Positions 45,259 to 54,734 are shown, counted from the stretch's first letter. The stretch: DNA of 64,000 nucleotides from Scytonematopsis contorta HA4267-MV1 (GCA_019359035.1 JAHHIC010000040.1:84478-148477); one strand, 5' to 3'. The notes: a model not told the origin generated them from the sequence alone. Program-made: numbers and translations.

Positions 45259-47151
45259 TTATTTGTCTTCCTCATCTTCCTCAACAACTGCTGTCATTTG
45301 AGTTGAAGATTGCTCTGGTAAACTAAATGGAGCTTCTGTGTCATAATTATCACTTAATTCTAGCAATTGATGAAAGATTCCCTGGATTAAAGTTTGCAAT
45401 GTTTCCCATACTCCTTCAATTTGCTGTTTCATTTCATCATTAGAGAAAGTACCCTCCACTGTCAGCTTAATACGGGTCATTCTTAAAGGTTGTTGAGTAG
45501 TGTATTCGTTTTCTTCAAATCCAAGTAAATTTATTTGGAAATCGATAGGATAAACACCTTCATAATATCTTCCCAGAATATCCCAACTACGATTAACTAA
45601 ATTTCTATCTGGATTAATAGTCGGTTTATTCTCGATTACTTGTTTAACATAAAACCCGTATTCGTGAGAACTCATGGCATCAGTTAGTAATGTGATAGCA
45701 TTATAGGTAGGGCTAACATGATGTAAATCTATAGGGTTAACATGATGTAAATCTAAGTTCTTCTGATTATCATCGGAAGTACTACTGTTGTCCGGAAATA
45801 ATTTAATATGTTGGTAGCGAAGATTAGCTAAACTGATTTCAAACTTTGCCTCAATTTCAGTTTCAATACTTAATTTATTCGCATCAAAAGATTTGTTTGG
45901 TTTGCCAGTAGGAAAATAAAGCGTTACATTATCTAGGCCAGAAAGGGCATTTTGGCAAATTACGTTAATTTTACCTGTAACGTAACTATCGTGACTTTCA
46001 GGGTCAATAGATTCTTCAAATTGTACTTGAAATATACTACGACATTCTTTTTGTGCGGTTTCGTCAATTGGAATATTTTGCCAAATAATTACCTGAGAAT
46101 CTTTTGCGAAGGAAGCATTTTTTTCTAAATTAATAGTTTCTATTCTACCCCAGGTTGGAGGAAATTTAAATTCTAGCAATTCAATTTCGCTAATTTTTAT
46201 TTTTGGATATTTACTATTGTTATTGTTTACTACTTTTGGTTCTTTCCATTGAACCGCCATTTCTAGTCCTTTCCTATCTGTTCCAGGAATAAATGACAGA
46301 ACTAGCTGAATTGGAAAGGTAGATGTATCAATTTTTTCTAACAAATCATAATCTAAATAAACATTTTTTTTATGACCATTCGGTCTATCAAGTTGCATTA
46401 ATATAGGTTGACTTTTTATATAATCTATTAACCGAATAACAATATCATTAGGATGATTAATAAATTGACTTGTTAAAGATTTTTCACTAAATTTAATTCT
46501 CGCTGAGCCATTTAAGACTGCAAATCCTGCATGGAATTTATCAGCCAAACCATCATATTTTAAACGATAATCTTTTTGATGTCGCTCATGCTCTTCGCTA
46601 TTAAAGCTCATATGTATGTTAAATCGACCTTGTAAAGAAGATACCTTAACTTTATATTTTCCATTATCTAAATTAATATGTCCCTCAACCTTTTCCCTGA
46701 TTTGCACTTTATCAAAGTTAGGAAGCACAGGTAAATGTGGTTTTTCTTTAATTTGCTGCTTTCGTTTTTTAGATGCAGATAGACCGTAAACAAAAAATTC
46801 TAACCCAATAAACATACCTAATAATAATAGTTTTATCCGCAAATTAGGAACCAAAAACAAAATCGATAAAACTATAAATAAAGAAGCTATAAAAATTTGT
46901 CCCCAAGCAATATCTGAAACAAGATGCATACAGTCAGAACAGTGAAAAGGTTCTTCTTCGCATTCGGTATCATTAAGACCTAGCTTTGCAAACTCTAAAG
47001 TTAGTAATTTGTTGCTAATATTACTTTTACTAAAAAAAGTATGTTCTGAACACATAAGCCTTCCACAATGGTGGCATACATATTCAATATGTGTAGTTCC
47101 ACATTTATAACAACGGGGTTTTGGAGCATTATTCAAAAGTTGTTCTTGCAT
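45259..47151 (-). CDS. Membrane protein with N-terminal zinc finger, CHAT operon
   Basis: Residues 1-80 contain CYKCGTTHIEYVCHHCGRLMCSEH and a later HCSDC pair, a likely zinc-binding module. Two adjacent membrane helices lie at about 83-125. The remaining 500 residues are beta-rich with several domains (KVKVSSLQGRFNIHMSF, RMTRIKLTVEGTF). The C-terminus is acidic. It and the 509-residue protein share a similar beta style and may form a membrane sensor complex. No family is recognised for the large domain. Confidence 0.65.
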   Translation of the reverse strand: MQEQLLNNAPKPRCYKCGTTHIEYVCHHCGRLMCSEHTFFSKSNISNKLLTLEFAKLGLNDTECEEEPFHCSDCMHLVSDIAWGQIFIASLFIVLSILFLVPNLRIKLLLLGMFIGLEFFVYGLSASKKRKQQIKEKPHLPVLPNFDKVQIREKVEGHINLDNGKYKVKVSSLQGRFNIHMSFNSEEHERHQKDYRLKYDGLADKFHAGFAVLNGSARIKFSEKSLTSQFINHPNDIVIRLIDYIKSQPILMQLDRPNGHKKNVYLDYDLLEKIDTSTFPIQLVLSFIPGTDRKGLEMAVQWKEPKVVNNNNSKYPKIKISEIELLEFKFPPTWGRIETINLEKNASFAKDSQVIIWQNIPIDETAQKECRSIFQVQFEESIDPESHDSYVTGKINVICQNALSGLDNVTLYFPTGKPNKSFDANKLSIETEIEAKFEISLANLRYQHIKLFPDNSSTSDDNQKNLDLHHVNPIDLHHVSPTYNAITLLTDAMSSHEYGFYVKQVIENKPTINPDRNLVNRSWDILGRYYEGVYPIDFQINLLGFEENEYTTQQPLRMTRIKLTVEGTFSNDEMKQQIEGVWETLQTLIQGIFHQLLELSDNYDTEAPFSLPEQSSTQMTAVVEEDEEDK

Positions 47152-47219
47152 ATTTATCCCTTCGTGTTAATAACTATTTGAAATATTTTAAATTTTTATA
47201 TCAAGATTTTGCTAAGCTT

Positions 47220-48749
47220 TTATAGTTGCTTACGAAGCTCACTTTCTAGCTCATTCATTCTTTTAATCAAGATATAATGATTACGAGGTAATTTACCTAA
47301 CAAATACATTTTTAAATAACCAGTTTTTTCTTCTTGCTGTTTTTTGATTTTTTCATAAGAAGTTATTACTGATGTTGTGTCTTCTGTTCCACGCACAGTA
47401 ATCCATAAAATCATTTTGTCTATACCTTCTGAACGTTCTGCATAGATTAACCATTTTGTATTGTTATTAAGTGTTATAACCTCATTGGAAAAACCTTGTG
47501 ATTTTAAAACATTTCTAATAATTCTTAACTTTTCTTCTGTCTGTAAAACATTTTCAAAGATAAGTTCTTTTGCAGTAGAGCGCACTCTTTTTATAAAAGC
47601 TTCATTAATATTTAGAACAAAGCTATTAAGTAAACGAGTACTCAATTGAATTTCTCTTTTCGTATCTTCACCAAATTTACTATATTCATTACCTTTGCTG
47701 TTATTAAATCCATAATATCTAGCTTTCAATTCTGATAAAACAAACTCAGGTATTTCAACTTCTATTTTTCCTTTTAGCTGAGTTTGCCTATAAAGCTCCC
47801 CAGGTTGTAAAATTTTAAGTAGCATTTTAATTTCATAACTATGCCACTTTGCATAAGGTGAATTATCGGTTGATTTTTTAAACTCGATATTAGACGTTTT
47901 AGAAATACATTCTAAACTTTGACTATGCGGATTATATACAATATCTGTAGAGTAAATACTTGTGTCCTCTAGCAATTTTTGCCGTTCATCATCTTGGTTA
48001 TCGATTACCTCAAAATTAAAGCTTTTAAAGGAGGTTAGAGTCGGCCATTCAAAAGAAACTCGTTTGACAATAGGTAGTTGAGATAATTCAATTTCAGCAG
48101 GTAAAACTAGCTTAATGTGAATTTTTATAAATAATTTTCTTTTTAAAGAATCTTTATAGTCTCCAAATCCAGATTTTACTTGTTCAGTAATGCTATCAGC
48201 TTTTTGACTTACAGATTGTTGGTCATTTTCATTAAGCTCTTTTAAGTGATTCCAAAGTTCCTTATCTTCCTGTGCAGACGCAATACTCAATAAATCATCA
48301 TCATCCAATATTTGTAAATCGGTAAGTATTGGTTTAAATTTCGGAACGTTAGGTTTATAGTTGTGCTTTAAAATACAAGTATATCTATCCTCACTAAGCT
48401 TTTGTTGGTTAACCAATGTATTATTAGAAACAGGAACAAAAAGTTGTATAAACTGATTTTCGCCTAAAAAACTTTCTAAATTGGTTTTTTCATGATTACT
48501 AATGGCTAAATGTCCGATAAGAGCTTTAATTTCTTTTTGAAAAGAATAGTTATTGATTTGTCCTTCTACATCTTTAATTGCCAGTTGATTAAAATATTTT
48601 TCTCCATCATAAGGGATAGCAATTTCAATTTCTCCTTGAGGAGTTTCTTTCTCTTCAAGAGAATCATTGCTGGATATATGCTTTTCATAGTAGTACTTCT
48701 CAGTTATTTTTATTGTTTCAGGTTTGACGCGAGCGTGAATATGATTCAT
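47220..48749 (-). CDS. First gene of the CHAT operon, unknown function (509 aa)
   Basis: It is a soluble, mixed alpha/beta protein with no signal or membrane segment. It has beta-rich regions with TxHIKLVLPAEIELSQLP-like and VEIPEFVLSELKARYYGF segments. The C-terminal part (about 400-509; LRIIRNVLKSQGFSNEVITL, MILWITVRG) looks like a small alpha/beta domain ending in a helical tail. It lies 68 bp before the membrane gene on the same strand. It may be the sensor or target of the module; no family is recognised. Confidence 0.6.
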   Translation of the reverse strand: MNHIHARVKPETIKITEKYYYEKHISSNDSLEEKETPQGEIEIAIPYDGEKYFNQLAIKDVEGQINNYSFQKEIKALIGHLAISNHEKTNLESFLGENQFIQLFVPVSNNTLVNQQKLSEDRYTCILKHNYKPNVPKFKPILTDLQILDDDDLLSIASAQEDKELWNHLKELNENDQQSVSQKADSITEQVKSGFGDYKDSLKRKLFIKIHIKLVLPAEIELSQLPIVKRVSFEWPTLTSFKSFNFEVIDNQDDERQKLLEDTSIYSTDIVYNPHSQSLECISKTSNIEFKKSTDNSPYAKWHSYEIKMLLKILQPGELYRQTQLKGKIEVEIPEFVLSELKARYYGFNNSKGNEYSKFGEDTKREIQLSTRLLNSFVLNINEAFIKRVRSTAKELIFENVLQTEEKLRIIRNVLKSQGFSNEVITLNNNTKWLIYAERSEGIDKMILWITVRGTEDTTSVITSYEKIKKQQEEKTGYLKMYLLGKLPRNHYILIKRMNELESELRKQL

Positions 48750-49389
48750 TATTTCTACCTTGCTAATTGATTTCGCAAATAAGAGCGACCCAATCTACCT
48801 AACTACGCTGATTACACGCGCTAATTTTTTTATTCGTTTTTTATCGAATAAAGCTTTTGAGTTTGCAGCATATTGTGATGTTTCACTTAGAATGGGTAAA
48901 ACAGCGCTTGCACTCACAGGTTTCGTTTCTGTGTACAAGTTAAAGATATAAACAATTTCTTACATAAATTAAACCGTATTATTAAATGTGTAAATTTGTT
49001 CATTAATCTTTTCGGAATTTTTCATCTTTTTGATTATAAACTGACGCTTATAAATGATACGCAAGCCTATAATAGCTATAGGGAATAAGCCTTTATAAGC
49101 TCTGGTCAGTTTTCTAATTGTGCGAACGCAAATAATTCCGTATTGGTAATATTATTAGTCTCATCCTGCTAAGTATGTGATTTATATCACTATTTATGAG
49201 AATAATAATCACTTGGCTGTGTATAGAAATGTGTATGAATGGTAGTGTAAATTCAATGAAAGATTTAGCAATAATTATTTTAGGAATTTTCTCCTAAAAG
49301 TAAATAAGTTTTTAAGTAATTTCCTCAGAGTGTTTACTTTGGATTTTTAATTTTAACTACAATCAGTGGGACGTCTGCCCCACATGGTT
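48750..49389. other. Intergenic region, 640 bp
   Basis: The region lies upstream of the CHAT operon. An AT-rich open frame at 48760-48951 has no ribosome-binding site or family features and is not called. A perfect 8-bp hairpin (TTTTAGGA…TCCTAAAA) lies at 49278-49299 with no gene next to it. Confidence 0.5.
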
Positions 49390-49488
49390 TATAATGATGA
49401 GCAAATTGATGATTTTATAGTACATATGTTTAATTGGCAACAAAAAGAAGAGATGGAGGAATGGCTCTGTGGAATCGAAAAAGCCTAA
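49390..49488 (+). pseudogene. Relic of a DUF4351 tail
   Basis: The frame reads YNDEQIDDFIVHMFNWQQKE followed by EMEEWLCGIEKA and a stop, without a start. It closely matches the C-terminus of the ORF at 49549 and of DUF4351 domains found at the end of cyanobacterial Rpn/PDDEXK nucleases. It is a 3' remnant. Confidence 0.7.
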
Positions 49489-49548
49489 ACACGAACATTG
49501 TGTTTAACTTGTTTTTCTAGAAATTCGCTGCAGCCATAGAAAGATTTT

Positions 49549-49845
49549 ATGAGAACGATGGAACAAATCGATGCTTGGTATGAAGCTGAAATTAACAAAG
49601 CTAGGTTAGAAGGCAAACTAGAAGGCAAACTAGAAGGCAAACTAGAAGGGGAATTTTTAGGTAAGCTAAAGTCGGCAAGCACTATAATTCGAGCTAAATT
49701 TGGTGCAGAGTTTCTCACGCCACAAATAGTTAGCCAACTCGAACAGTTAAACGATGAGCAACTTGATAATTTTGTAGTATACATGTTTAGTTGGCAACAA
49801 CCTCTTGAGATGCAGGAATGGCTTTCCGGTATTGAAAAAGCCTAA
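49549..49845 (+). CDS. Truncated Rpn-family/DUF4351 protein (98 aa)
   Basis: The ATG frame begins with MEQIDAWYEAEINKARLE, then three LEGK units (12-bp repeats) and a DUF4351 domain (LKSASTIIRAKFG, PQIVSQLEQLNDEQLDNFVV, MQEWLSGIEKA). Full-length relatives of about 280-330 residues have an N-terminal PD-(D/E)XK nuclease, which is missing here. It is probably a remnant that may still be translated. The preceding relic shows that the locus was duplicated and then decayed. Confidence 0.55.
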   Translation: MRTMEQIDAWYEAEINKARLEGKLEGKLEGKLEGEFLGKLKSASTIIRAKFGAEFLTPQIVSQLEQLNDEQLDNFVVYMFSWQQPLEMQEWLSGIEKA

Positions 49846-49924
49846 ACGCGAACCGCCCATGCTTAACTCCTTCATAGGACATTCCGATTCAGAAGTGCGT
49901 TTCCCAACCGTTAGAAGCGGTTAG

Positions 49925-50179
49925 TCTTATACTCAAATGCTGGAGATTGATTAATATCTCAAAAATTTATATGAAAAACAATTAATTGCTAGATTTGAGT
50001 ACAGAGTACTTAAAAGTGAGTCAGATGTCCGTGAAGAAGACTTACATATTGAAGCTGTAAAGGAAATTAACCTCGGCACTTTTCCCTGCGTCTAGATTAA
50101 CATCACATACAAGCCAGATTTTTTTTACAAAAAGTGAACTAGTAGCTATTGAGAAAAAGTTTGTTTTAATTTTATTCTA
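49925..50179 (+). pseudogene. Decayed copy of the 106-aa gene
   Basis: The sequence follows the gene at 35836 closely (SYTQMLEID, YLKNLYEKQLIARFEYRVLK, SESDVREEDL) but has in-frame TAA and TAG codons and an extra T in a T-run near 50120. It is a clear pseudogene and the third member of this family in the window. Confidence 0.88.
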
Positions 50180-50322
50180 AGCATTAATAAAATTGAAAAC
50201 ACAGAAACCAAAGTATAATAAAGTACTAGTATAAAACTTGAGAAAAAAGGAATAACTACAGGTTAGGCTTAACAAAACTTAAAATTGACTCAGTATCTGA
50301 AGCAAATGCTCTATCTTTATAA

Positions 50323-50505
50323 GATACATTATCCACATTGATAAAAGCACCCATAACTCAGGATAAAAAGCCAAGAGGAGGAAAAGAACCAATTACAGAT
50401 GCAAGAATTATTGGAGAATTACCACCAGGGGAAGTTCACACTCCAGAGGAACTACAAAAAGCAAGGCAATACTTTAAAAATCATAAACAAGAAGCAAGAA
50501 ACTGA
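50323..50505 (+). pseudogene. Start-less fragment, possible toxin C-terminus relic
   Basis: An open frame of 60 codons after a TAA reads …QDKKPRGGKEPITDARIIGE… PPGEVHTPEELQKARQYF… and ends at 50503-50505. There is no ATG near its start. The style resembles C-terminal ends of polymorphic toxins or effectors, but no family was identified. Confidence 0.4.
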
Positions 50506-50536
50506 GTTATTCCAAGTAGGTGACCCGCTTCCGTCC

Positions 50537-50673
50537 CAATACTGCTCGGTTAAGAGATTTTGTAGGTTGGGTTGAGGCTTTGGGAAACCCAACATTCCGT
50601 TGTATTTGTTGGGTTTCGTTCCTCAACCCAACCTACGTGTTGAGGTCTTTTGGTGTTTAACCGACAAGTATTG
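50537..50673. mobile_element. MITE-like element, 137 bp, with 10-bp target duplication
   Basis: The ends CAATACTGCTCGGTTAA and TTAACCGACAAGTATTG are the same pair as at 15626-15687 in opposite orientation. It is flanked by GCTTCCGTCC at 50527-50536 and 50674-50683. It contains an inner inverted repeat at 50562-50577/50621-50636. Confidence 0.75.
50562..50636. repeat. Inner inverted repeat of the 137-bp element
   Basis: GTAGGTTGGGTTGAGG (50562-50577) pairs perfectly with CCTCAACCCAACCTAC (50621-50636), and an inner AAACCCAACA/TGTTGGGTTT pair lies at 50585-50594/50607-50616. Sequences of this GTAGGTTGGGTTGAGG type are common intergenic repeats. It appears to be one repeat nested in another. 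Confidence 0.75.
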
Positions 50674-50786
50674 GCTTCCGTCCGAGCGAGACAAATATTG
50701 GGAATTTCAAAAATTGAGAACGTCTGAGCTAAGTAAAATATGATAAAAAAATTATTGACTTCTAAGTATAAAAATACAAAAATACT

Positions 50787-51203
50787 ATGCCACCAACAAA
50801 CCAAATTACTACCAATTACATCGGTGCCGGCTTTTCGTTCCCCATCAACGTCAACGTCCAAGGTAGTGTTCAACTCAGTAATAATACCCCCAACCTGGAA
50901 GAATCAATCATAATAATTCTCGGTACAAAACTTGGCGAACGGCTTTACCGTCCCAACTTTGGCTCGCGTTTATCAGAATTGGTATTTGAACCCATGAACA
51001 CCAAAACGCTTTTAACTGTTCGTCTTTACGTCGAAGAAGCCTTGGAAACTTGGGAACCTCGCATTATTATCAACAATATATTAACCATCCCCGACCCAAG
51101 CACAGGACGTGTTGAAGTCGAAATAATTTATACTCCTAAAGATAATTATGAAATGCGTAGTCTTGTTTACCCATTTTATTTACAGACGCCAGAAACAAGA
51201 TAG
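50787..51203 (+). CDS. Baseplate protein, gp25/GPW family (Afp9-like)
   Basis: The 138-residue protein shows the gp25 lysozyme-like fold signature: NNTPNLEESIIIILGTKLGE, RLYRPNFGSRLSELVFEP, then LRLYVEEALETWEPRI in similar form. gp25 forms part of the inner baseplate wedge that triggers sheath contraction. It opens the baseplate part of the CIS, which is separated from the spike gene by about 26 kb of cargo genes. The ATG start is clear. Confidence 0.93.
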   Translation: MPPTNQITTNYIGAGFSFPINVNVQGSVQLSNNTPNLEESIIIILGTKLGERLYRPNFGSRLSELVFEPMNTKTLLTVRLYVEEALETWEPRIIINNILTIPDPSTGRVEVEIIYTPKDNYEMRSLVYPFYLQTPETR

Positions 51204-51246
51204 AAGTTGTTCAAAATCCCTGCAAACTTTCCCCTTTCCCTAACTT

Positions 51247-53544
51247 ATGGCAGATACAGACAAAGAGCTACGCGAGTTTAAATTTTTACCTAACCTACCT
51301 AAAGCAAATCTTGATGACCGCACCTTCGATGATTTGTTGCAGGAATGCATTCTCCGTATTCCCCGCTATTGTCCAGAGTGGACGAATCACAATCCTTCTG
51401 ACCCAGGTATTACTCTAGTTGAAATGTTCGCTTGGTTGACTGACCAAATGTTGTATCGGTTTAACCAAGTTCCACGTCGTTATTATGTGGCATTTCTAGA
51501 ACTTTTGGGTATTCGTCTTCAAGCTGCGGTTCCGGCACAGACGGATGTAACTTTTTATTTAACTGCCGCACAATCTAGTCTAAAATGTATTCCTAAAGGT
51601 ACGGAAGTTGCTACTGTTCGCACCGAAACTCAACAAGCGGTCGTTTTTACTACCGATGAAGACTTGGTTATTGGTCAGCCAAAAATTAAATATTTATTGA
51701 CATCTTTAACGAATAGCAAAAATAAAGCCGATAATTTTGAGAGCTATTATACTTTGAATCAAGATGGTAGCTTTCGAGATGCTTATTCTGTTTATTTGTT
51801 GGAAAGATACGAAGTCAATAACTGCTTCTATTTAGTTTTAGAGGCGCCTTCCATTGCATTATCAGAATCTGCACTTACAACAAATAATCAAGATACATCC
51901 TTTGAAATAGAGACATTGCGAAATTCAATCGCAGGTAATGTTATTGCTCTAACTTTCAAAGGTACAGCAGCAGCAGTTGCTGGCATAAATCCCGATGAAC
52001 CCCCATTGAGATGGGAAGCTTGGGATGGAAGTGAGTGGGTTGGGGATATATTGCAGCAAAAGCAGGACGATAAAACAAAAGGTTTTAGTTTTCACCAAGT
52101 AACCCAACCTCAACAAGGTGCGGATATAATTCTTCACTTACCGCTATCGTTCCCCGCAGCTAAATTTAAAACCTATCAGGGACACTGGATACGTTGTGTT
52201 TATACAAAACCACAAGGACTCGATATATATTTGGCTTCTCCCATAATTAACAATGTGACAGTGCGCTCGATAGGTGGGGCAGTACGCGCTTCTGAATGCG
52301 TGACAGTCGAAAATGAATTGCTGGGAATTAGCGATGGTAAACAAGGACAATTTTTTCAGTTACAAGGATATCCCGTTCTCAAGCGCAAAGAAGAGGAGGA
52401 ATATATCCAAGTTACTCTCCCTGGGGAAAAACCCGAAGTTTGGACAGAGGTTAATGATTTCGCAGCCTCAACTCCACGCGATAAGCACTATATAATCGAC
52501 TCTCGCACGGGTGAAGTGCAATTTGGCCCTTTGGTACGCGAACCAAATCAACTTGTACATCAAATTAACGACCGTCGTCTTCGTCAAAGAGGACAAGAAG
52601 CTTATCCCAGTTCAAATTCAAATGATGATAACTATCTCGAATGGCAGTATGGAGAAATACCAACACTCGGCGCCGAAATTAGAATGAAATCCTATCGTTT
52701 TGGTGGTGGAAGCAGGGGAAATGTCTCACGTAATCAACTTACTGTCTTACGAACAGCAATACCTTATGTCAAAAATATTACTAATCTAAAAGAAGCACGG
52801 GGTGGCAAAGAGGCAGAATCTCTTGACCAAGTAGTAATGCGCGTACCAGAAATTTTGCGTACTTCCAAAACTGCCATTACCCCTGAAGATTTTGAAAATA
52901 TAGCCAAACTTCCATCAGTATATAACGTGTATTGTCCCCCTTGCGATTCCCCCGGTTACGTGCGTGCGCTGATTATCCCAGACCCCAGAGAGAGCAACGA
53001 TTTGAACGAAACCAACTTTTTACAGTTATTTCCCGAAGGTATCAATCCTGATGAAAAACTCAAATTAACCTCGCAATTAAAACAAGAGTTGGAAGCAAAA
53101 TTTAACGAACATAAATCTCTAGGTATTAAAGTAGAAATCGCAGAACCCCAATATGTAGGTATAAAAGTTGTCGCAGAAGTCCTTTTAGAAGACAAATATC
53201 AAAAGAGTCAGAACCAGAACGATATAAAACAAACAATAATCAAAAAACTCCATTATTTTCTTAACCCAATTACCGGGGGTTTCGAGCAAAAAGGATGGAA
53301 AATCGGTGCTAATATCAAAGTTGCAGAAATTATTGCTTACTTGCAAAATATGTCAGAAATTGCCTACGTCGGAGCAATAGAAATATTTTGTATACGTAAA
53401 ATTGCTGCAAGCGGCGAATGGATTGTCACCTCCAATCGAGACAAAAAAATGATTATCAACCTGAATGAATTTGAAGTAATATCTTCTTGGACAGACGATA
53501 ACCCAAACTTAAACTCTATTATCACACTCCTAAATAACCCATAA
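51247..53544 (+). CDS. Baseplate wedge protein, J family (Afp11-like)
   Basis: The 765-residue protein starts with PNLDDRTF-like sequence and has the typical CPEWTNHNPSDPGITLVEM, FAWLTDQMLYRFNQVP and LLGIRLQ blocks (about 30-90) of eCIS baseplate assembly J proteins. A later VVMRVPEILRTSKTAITPED (about 520-545) is the conserved gpJ core. These proteins build the wedge around the spike and hold sheath and tube. It follows gp25 by 43 bp. Length is normal for eCIS members with the N-terminal extension. Confidence 0.93.
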   Translation: MADTDKELREFKFLPNLPKANLDDRTFDDLLQECILRIPRYCPEWTNHNPSDPGITLVEMFAWLTDQMLYRFNQVPRRYYVAFLELLGIRLQAAVPAQTDVTFYLTAAQSSLKCIPKGTEVATVRTETQQAVVFTTDEDLVIGQPKIKYLLTSLTNSKNKADNFESYYTLNQDGSFRDAYSVYLLERYEVNNCFYLVLEAPSIALSESALTTNNQDTSFEIETLRNSIAGNVIALTFKGTAAAVAGINPDEPPLRWEAWDGSEWVGDILQQKQDDKTKGFSFHQVTQPQQGADIILHLPLSFPAAKFKTYQGHWIRCVYTKPQGLDIYLASPIINNVTVRSIGGAVRASECVTVENELLGISDGKQGQFFQLQGYPVLKRKEEEEYIQVTLPGEKPEVWTEVNDFAASTPRDKHYIIDSRTGEVQFGPLVREPNQLVHQINDRRLRQRGQEAYPSSNSNDDNYLEWQYGEIPTLGAEIRMKSYRFGGGSRGNVSRNQLTVLRTAIPYVKNITNLKEARGGKEAESLDQVVMRVPEILRTSKTAITPEDFENIAKLPSVYNVYCPPCDSPGYVRALIIPDPRESNDLNETNFLQLFPEGINPDEKLKLTSQLKQELEAKFNEHKSLGIKVEIAEPQYVGIKVVAEVLLEDKYQKSQNQNDIKQTIIKKLHYFLNPITGGFEQKGWKIGANIKVAEIIAYLQNMSEIAYVGAIEIFCIRKIAASGEWIVTSNRDKKMIINLNEFEVISSWTDDNPNLNSIITLLNNP

Positions 53545-53547
53545 AAA

Positions 53548-53638
53548 CCTCCCCCCTCTTTTCTCTTCTTTCCTCCTCTTTTCTCTTCTTTCCTCTCCCC
53601 TTCTCCCCCCTCTTTTCTCTCCCCTCTCCTTCCCTTCG
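53548..53638 (+). repeat. 91-bp polypyrimidine tract
   Basis: The gap between the baseplate J gene and tail protein I gene is almost pure C/T on the plus strand (repeated CTCTTTTCTCTTCTTTCCTC units). Such tracts can form triplex or slip during replication. It is transcribed as a C/U-rich leader if both genes are in one transcript. Confidence 0.85.
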
Positions 53639-53663
53639 CGTACTTCGTACCTTCGTGGTTAAC

Positions 53664-54734
53664 ATGACCCAAACACCATCAACCCCAAGCTCATTATCCA
53701 AAATAATTCAAGCAACCATACAAATACCAGATGAAAGAGACTTGTACAATAAAACATCCCAAATCACACATCCAGAACAAAGACTTCTACCAGGTCAAAA
53801 TCTAGATATAAGCGATAGTTCCAAAGCTATTTTACTAAGCCCCGGAGAAAGACGACAAATCTGGGCAAGCATAGAAAATGGCAGCGAATCAGCCGAATAT
53901 CACGTAGAAATAGCAGGGGATGTTTGTAAATGGTGCATTAACCTAGACGAAAACCGGAGAATAACTCAAACAATTGGCGCTCATAATACATCTAGAATTA
54001 ATATCAACTTTCAAATACCAATAGACTTTTTTGAGAACCCAGATGTAATAAATAAAAAAAATCAAAACCTTCAACTAAATTACGAAGGAGAAATTTTTGT
54101 TTATGTACAAGGACGTAGCGAACCGATTCGCTATCAACATTTTTATATTTTTGTTAGACCGAAAAACTCGTACTTAAATTTATTACCTGAAATATATCAA
54201 CGTTCAGACTTTATCAATCGCTTAATCTCTATATTCGAGCAAAGCTTTGAACCATCAGTACAAACCTTTGATAGTCTTTGGGCTTATTTAGACCCACTAA
54301 CAGCACCCTCATCTTTTTTACCTTTTTTAGCAAAATGGGTAGCATGGGAACTAAACGACCGTTGGGACGAAAAACAGCAGCGTCGTCTAATTCGTAATGC
54401 AGTAGAGTTATACCGTTGGCGAGGTAGCAAACGCGGCTTAAGATTATACCTCCACGTGTTTACTGGATTACCCCTTGATGAAGATTTGCCTGAAGGACAA
54501 AAGCATATAAATATAGAAGAATCATTTCAAACAGGATTAGTTTTAGGTAAAGCAAGCTTTAGTAAAAACCCAAAGCTAGGAGGAGGAAAACCATTTCACT
54601 TCAAAGTTACATTACGTCCTGATGAAACAAATCAAATCAATGAAGCATTAACGCAGGAAGATATTAAAGAAGTGATTGAAATTGCTAAACCTGCTTTCTG
54701 TACCTATGATTTAATTATTTCTCAACCTATTTAG
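53664..54734 (+). CDS. Baseplate/tail protein I family (Afp12-like)
   Basis: I prefer the ATG at 53664 to the GTG at 53655. Residues about 1-165 form an Ig-like domain (LSPGERRQIWASIENGSESA, FYIFVRP). Residues about 170-270 match phage tail protein I: YLNLLPEIYQRSDFINRL, PFLAKWVAWELNDRW, RLIRNAVELYRWRGSKRGL. The C-terminal 80 residues contain TLRPDETNQINEAL and a helix. These proteins join wedges in the baseplate; the Ig extension may reach other surfaces. It is the last CIS structural gene. Confidence 0.9.
   Translation: MTQTPSTPSSLSKIIQATIQIPDERDLYNKTSQITHPEQRLLPGQNLDISDSSKAILLSPGERRQIWASIENGSESAEYHVEIAGDVCKWCINLDENRRITQTIGAHNTSRININFQIPIDFFENPDVINKKNQNLQLNYEGEIFVYVQGRSEPIRYQHFYIFVRPKNSYLNLLPEIYQRSDFINRLISIFEQSFEPSVQTFDSLWAYLDPLTAPSSFLPFLAKWVAWELNDRWDEKQQRRLIRNAVELYRWRGSKRGLRLYLHVFTGLPLDEDLPEGQKHINIEESFQTGLVLGKASFSKNPKLGGGKPFHFKVTLRPDETNQINEALTQEDIKEVIEIAKPAFCTYDLIISQPI

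Noticed and set aside
48760..48951. 63-residue plus-strand frame
   Set aside because: It starts with TTG, has no ribosome-binding site, no family features, and overlaps the control region of the CHAT operon.
49278..49299. Hairpin TTTTAGGA…TCCTAAAA as a terminator
   Set aside because: No gene ends beside it and there is no T-run; it is too far from any transcript to assign.
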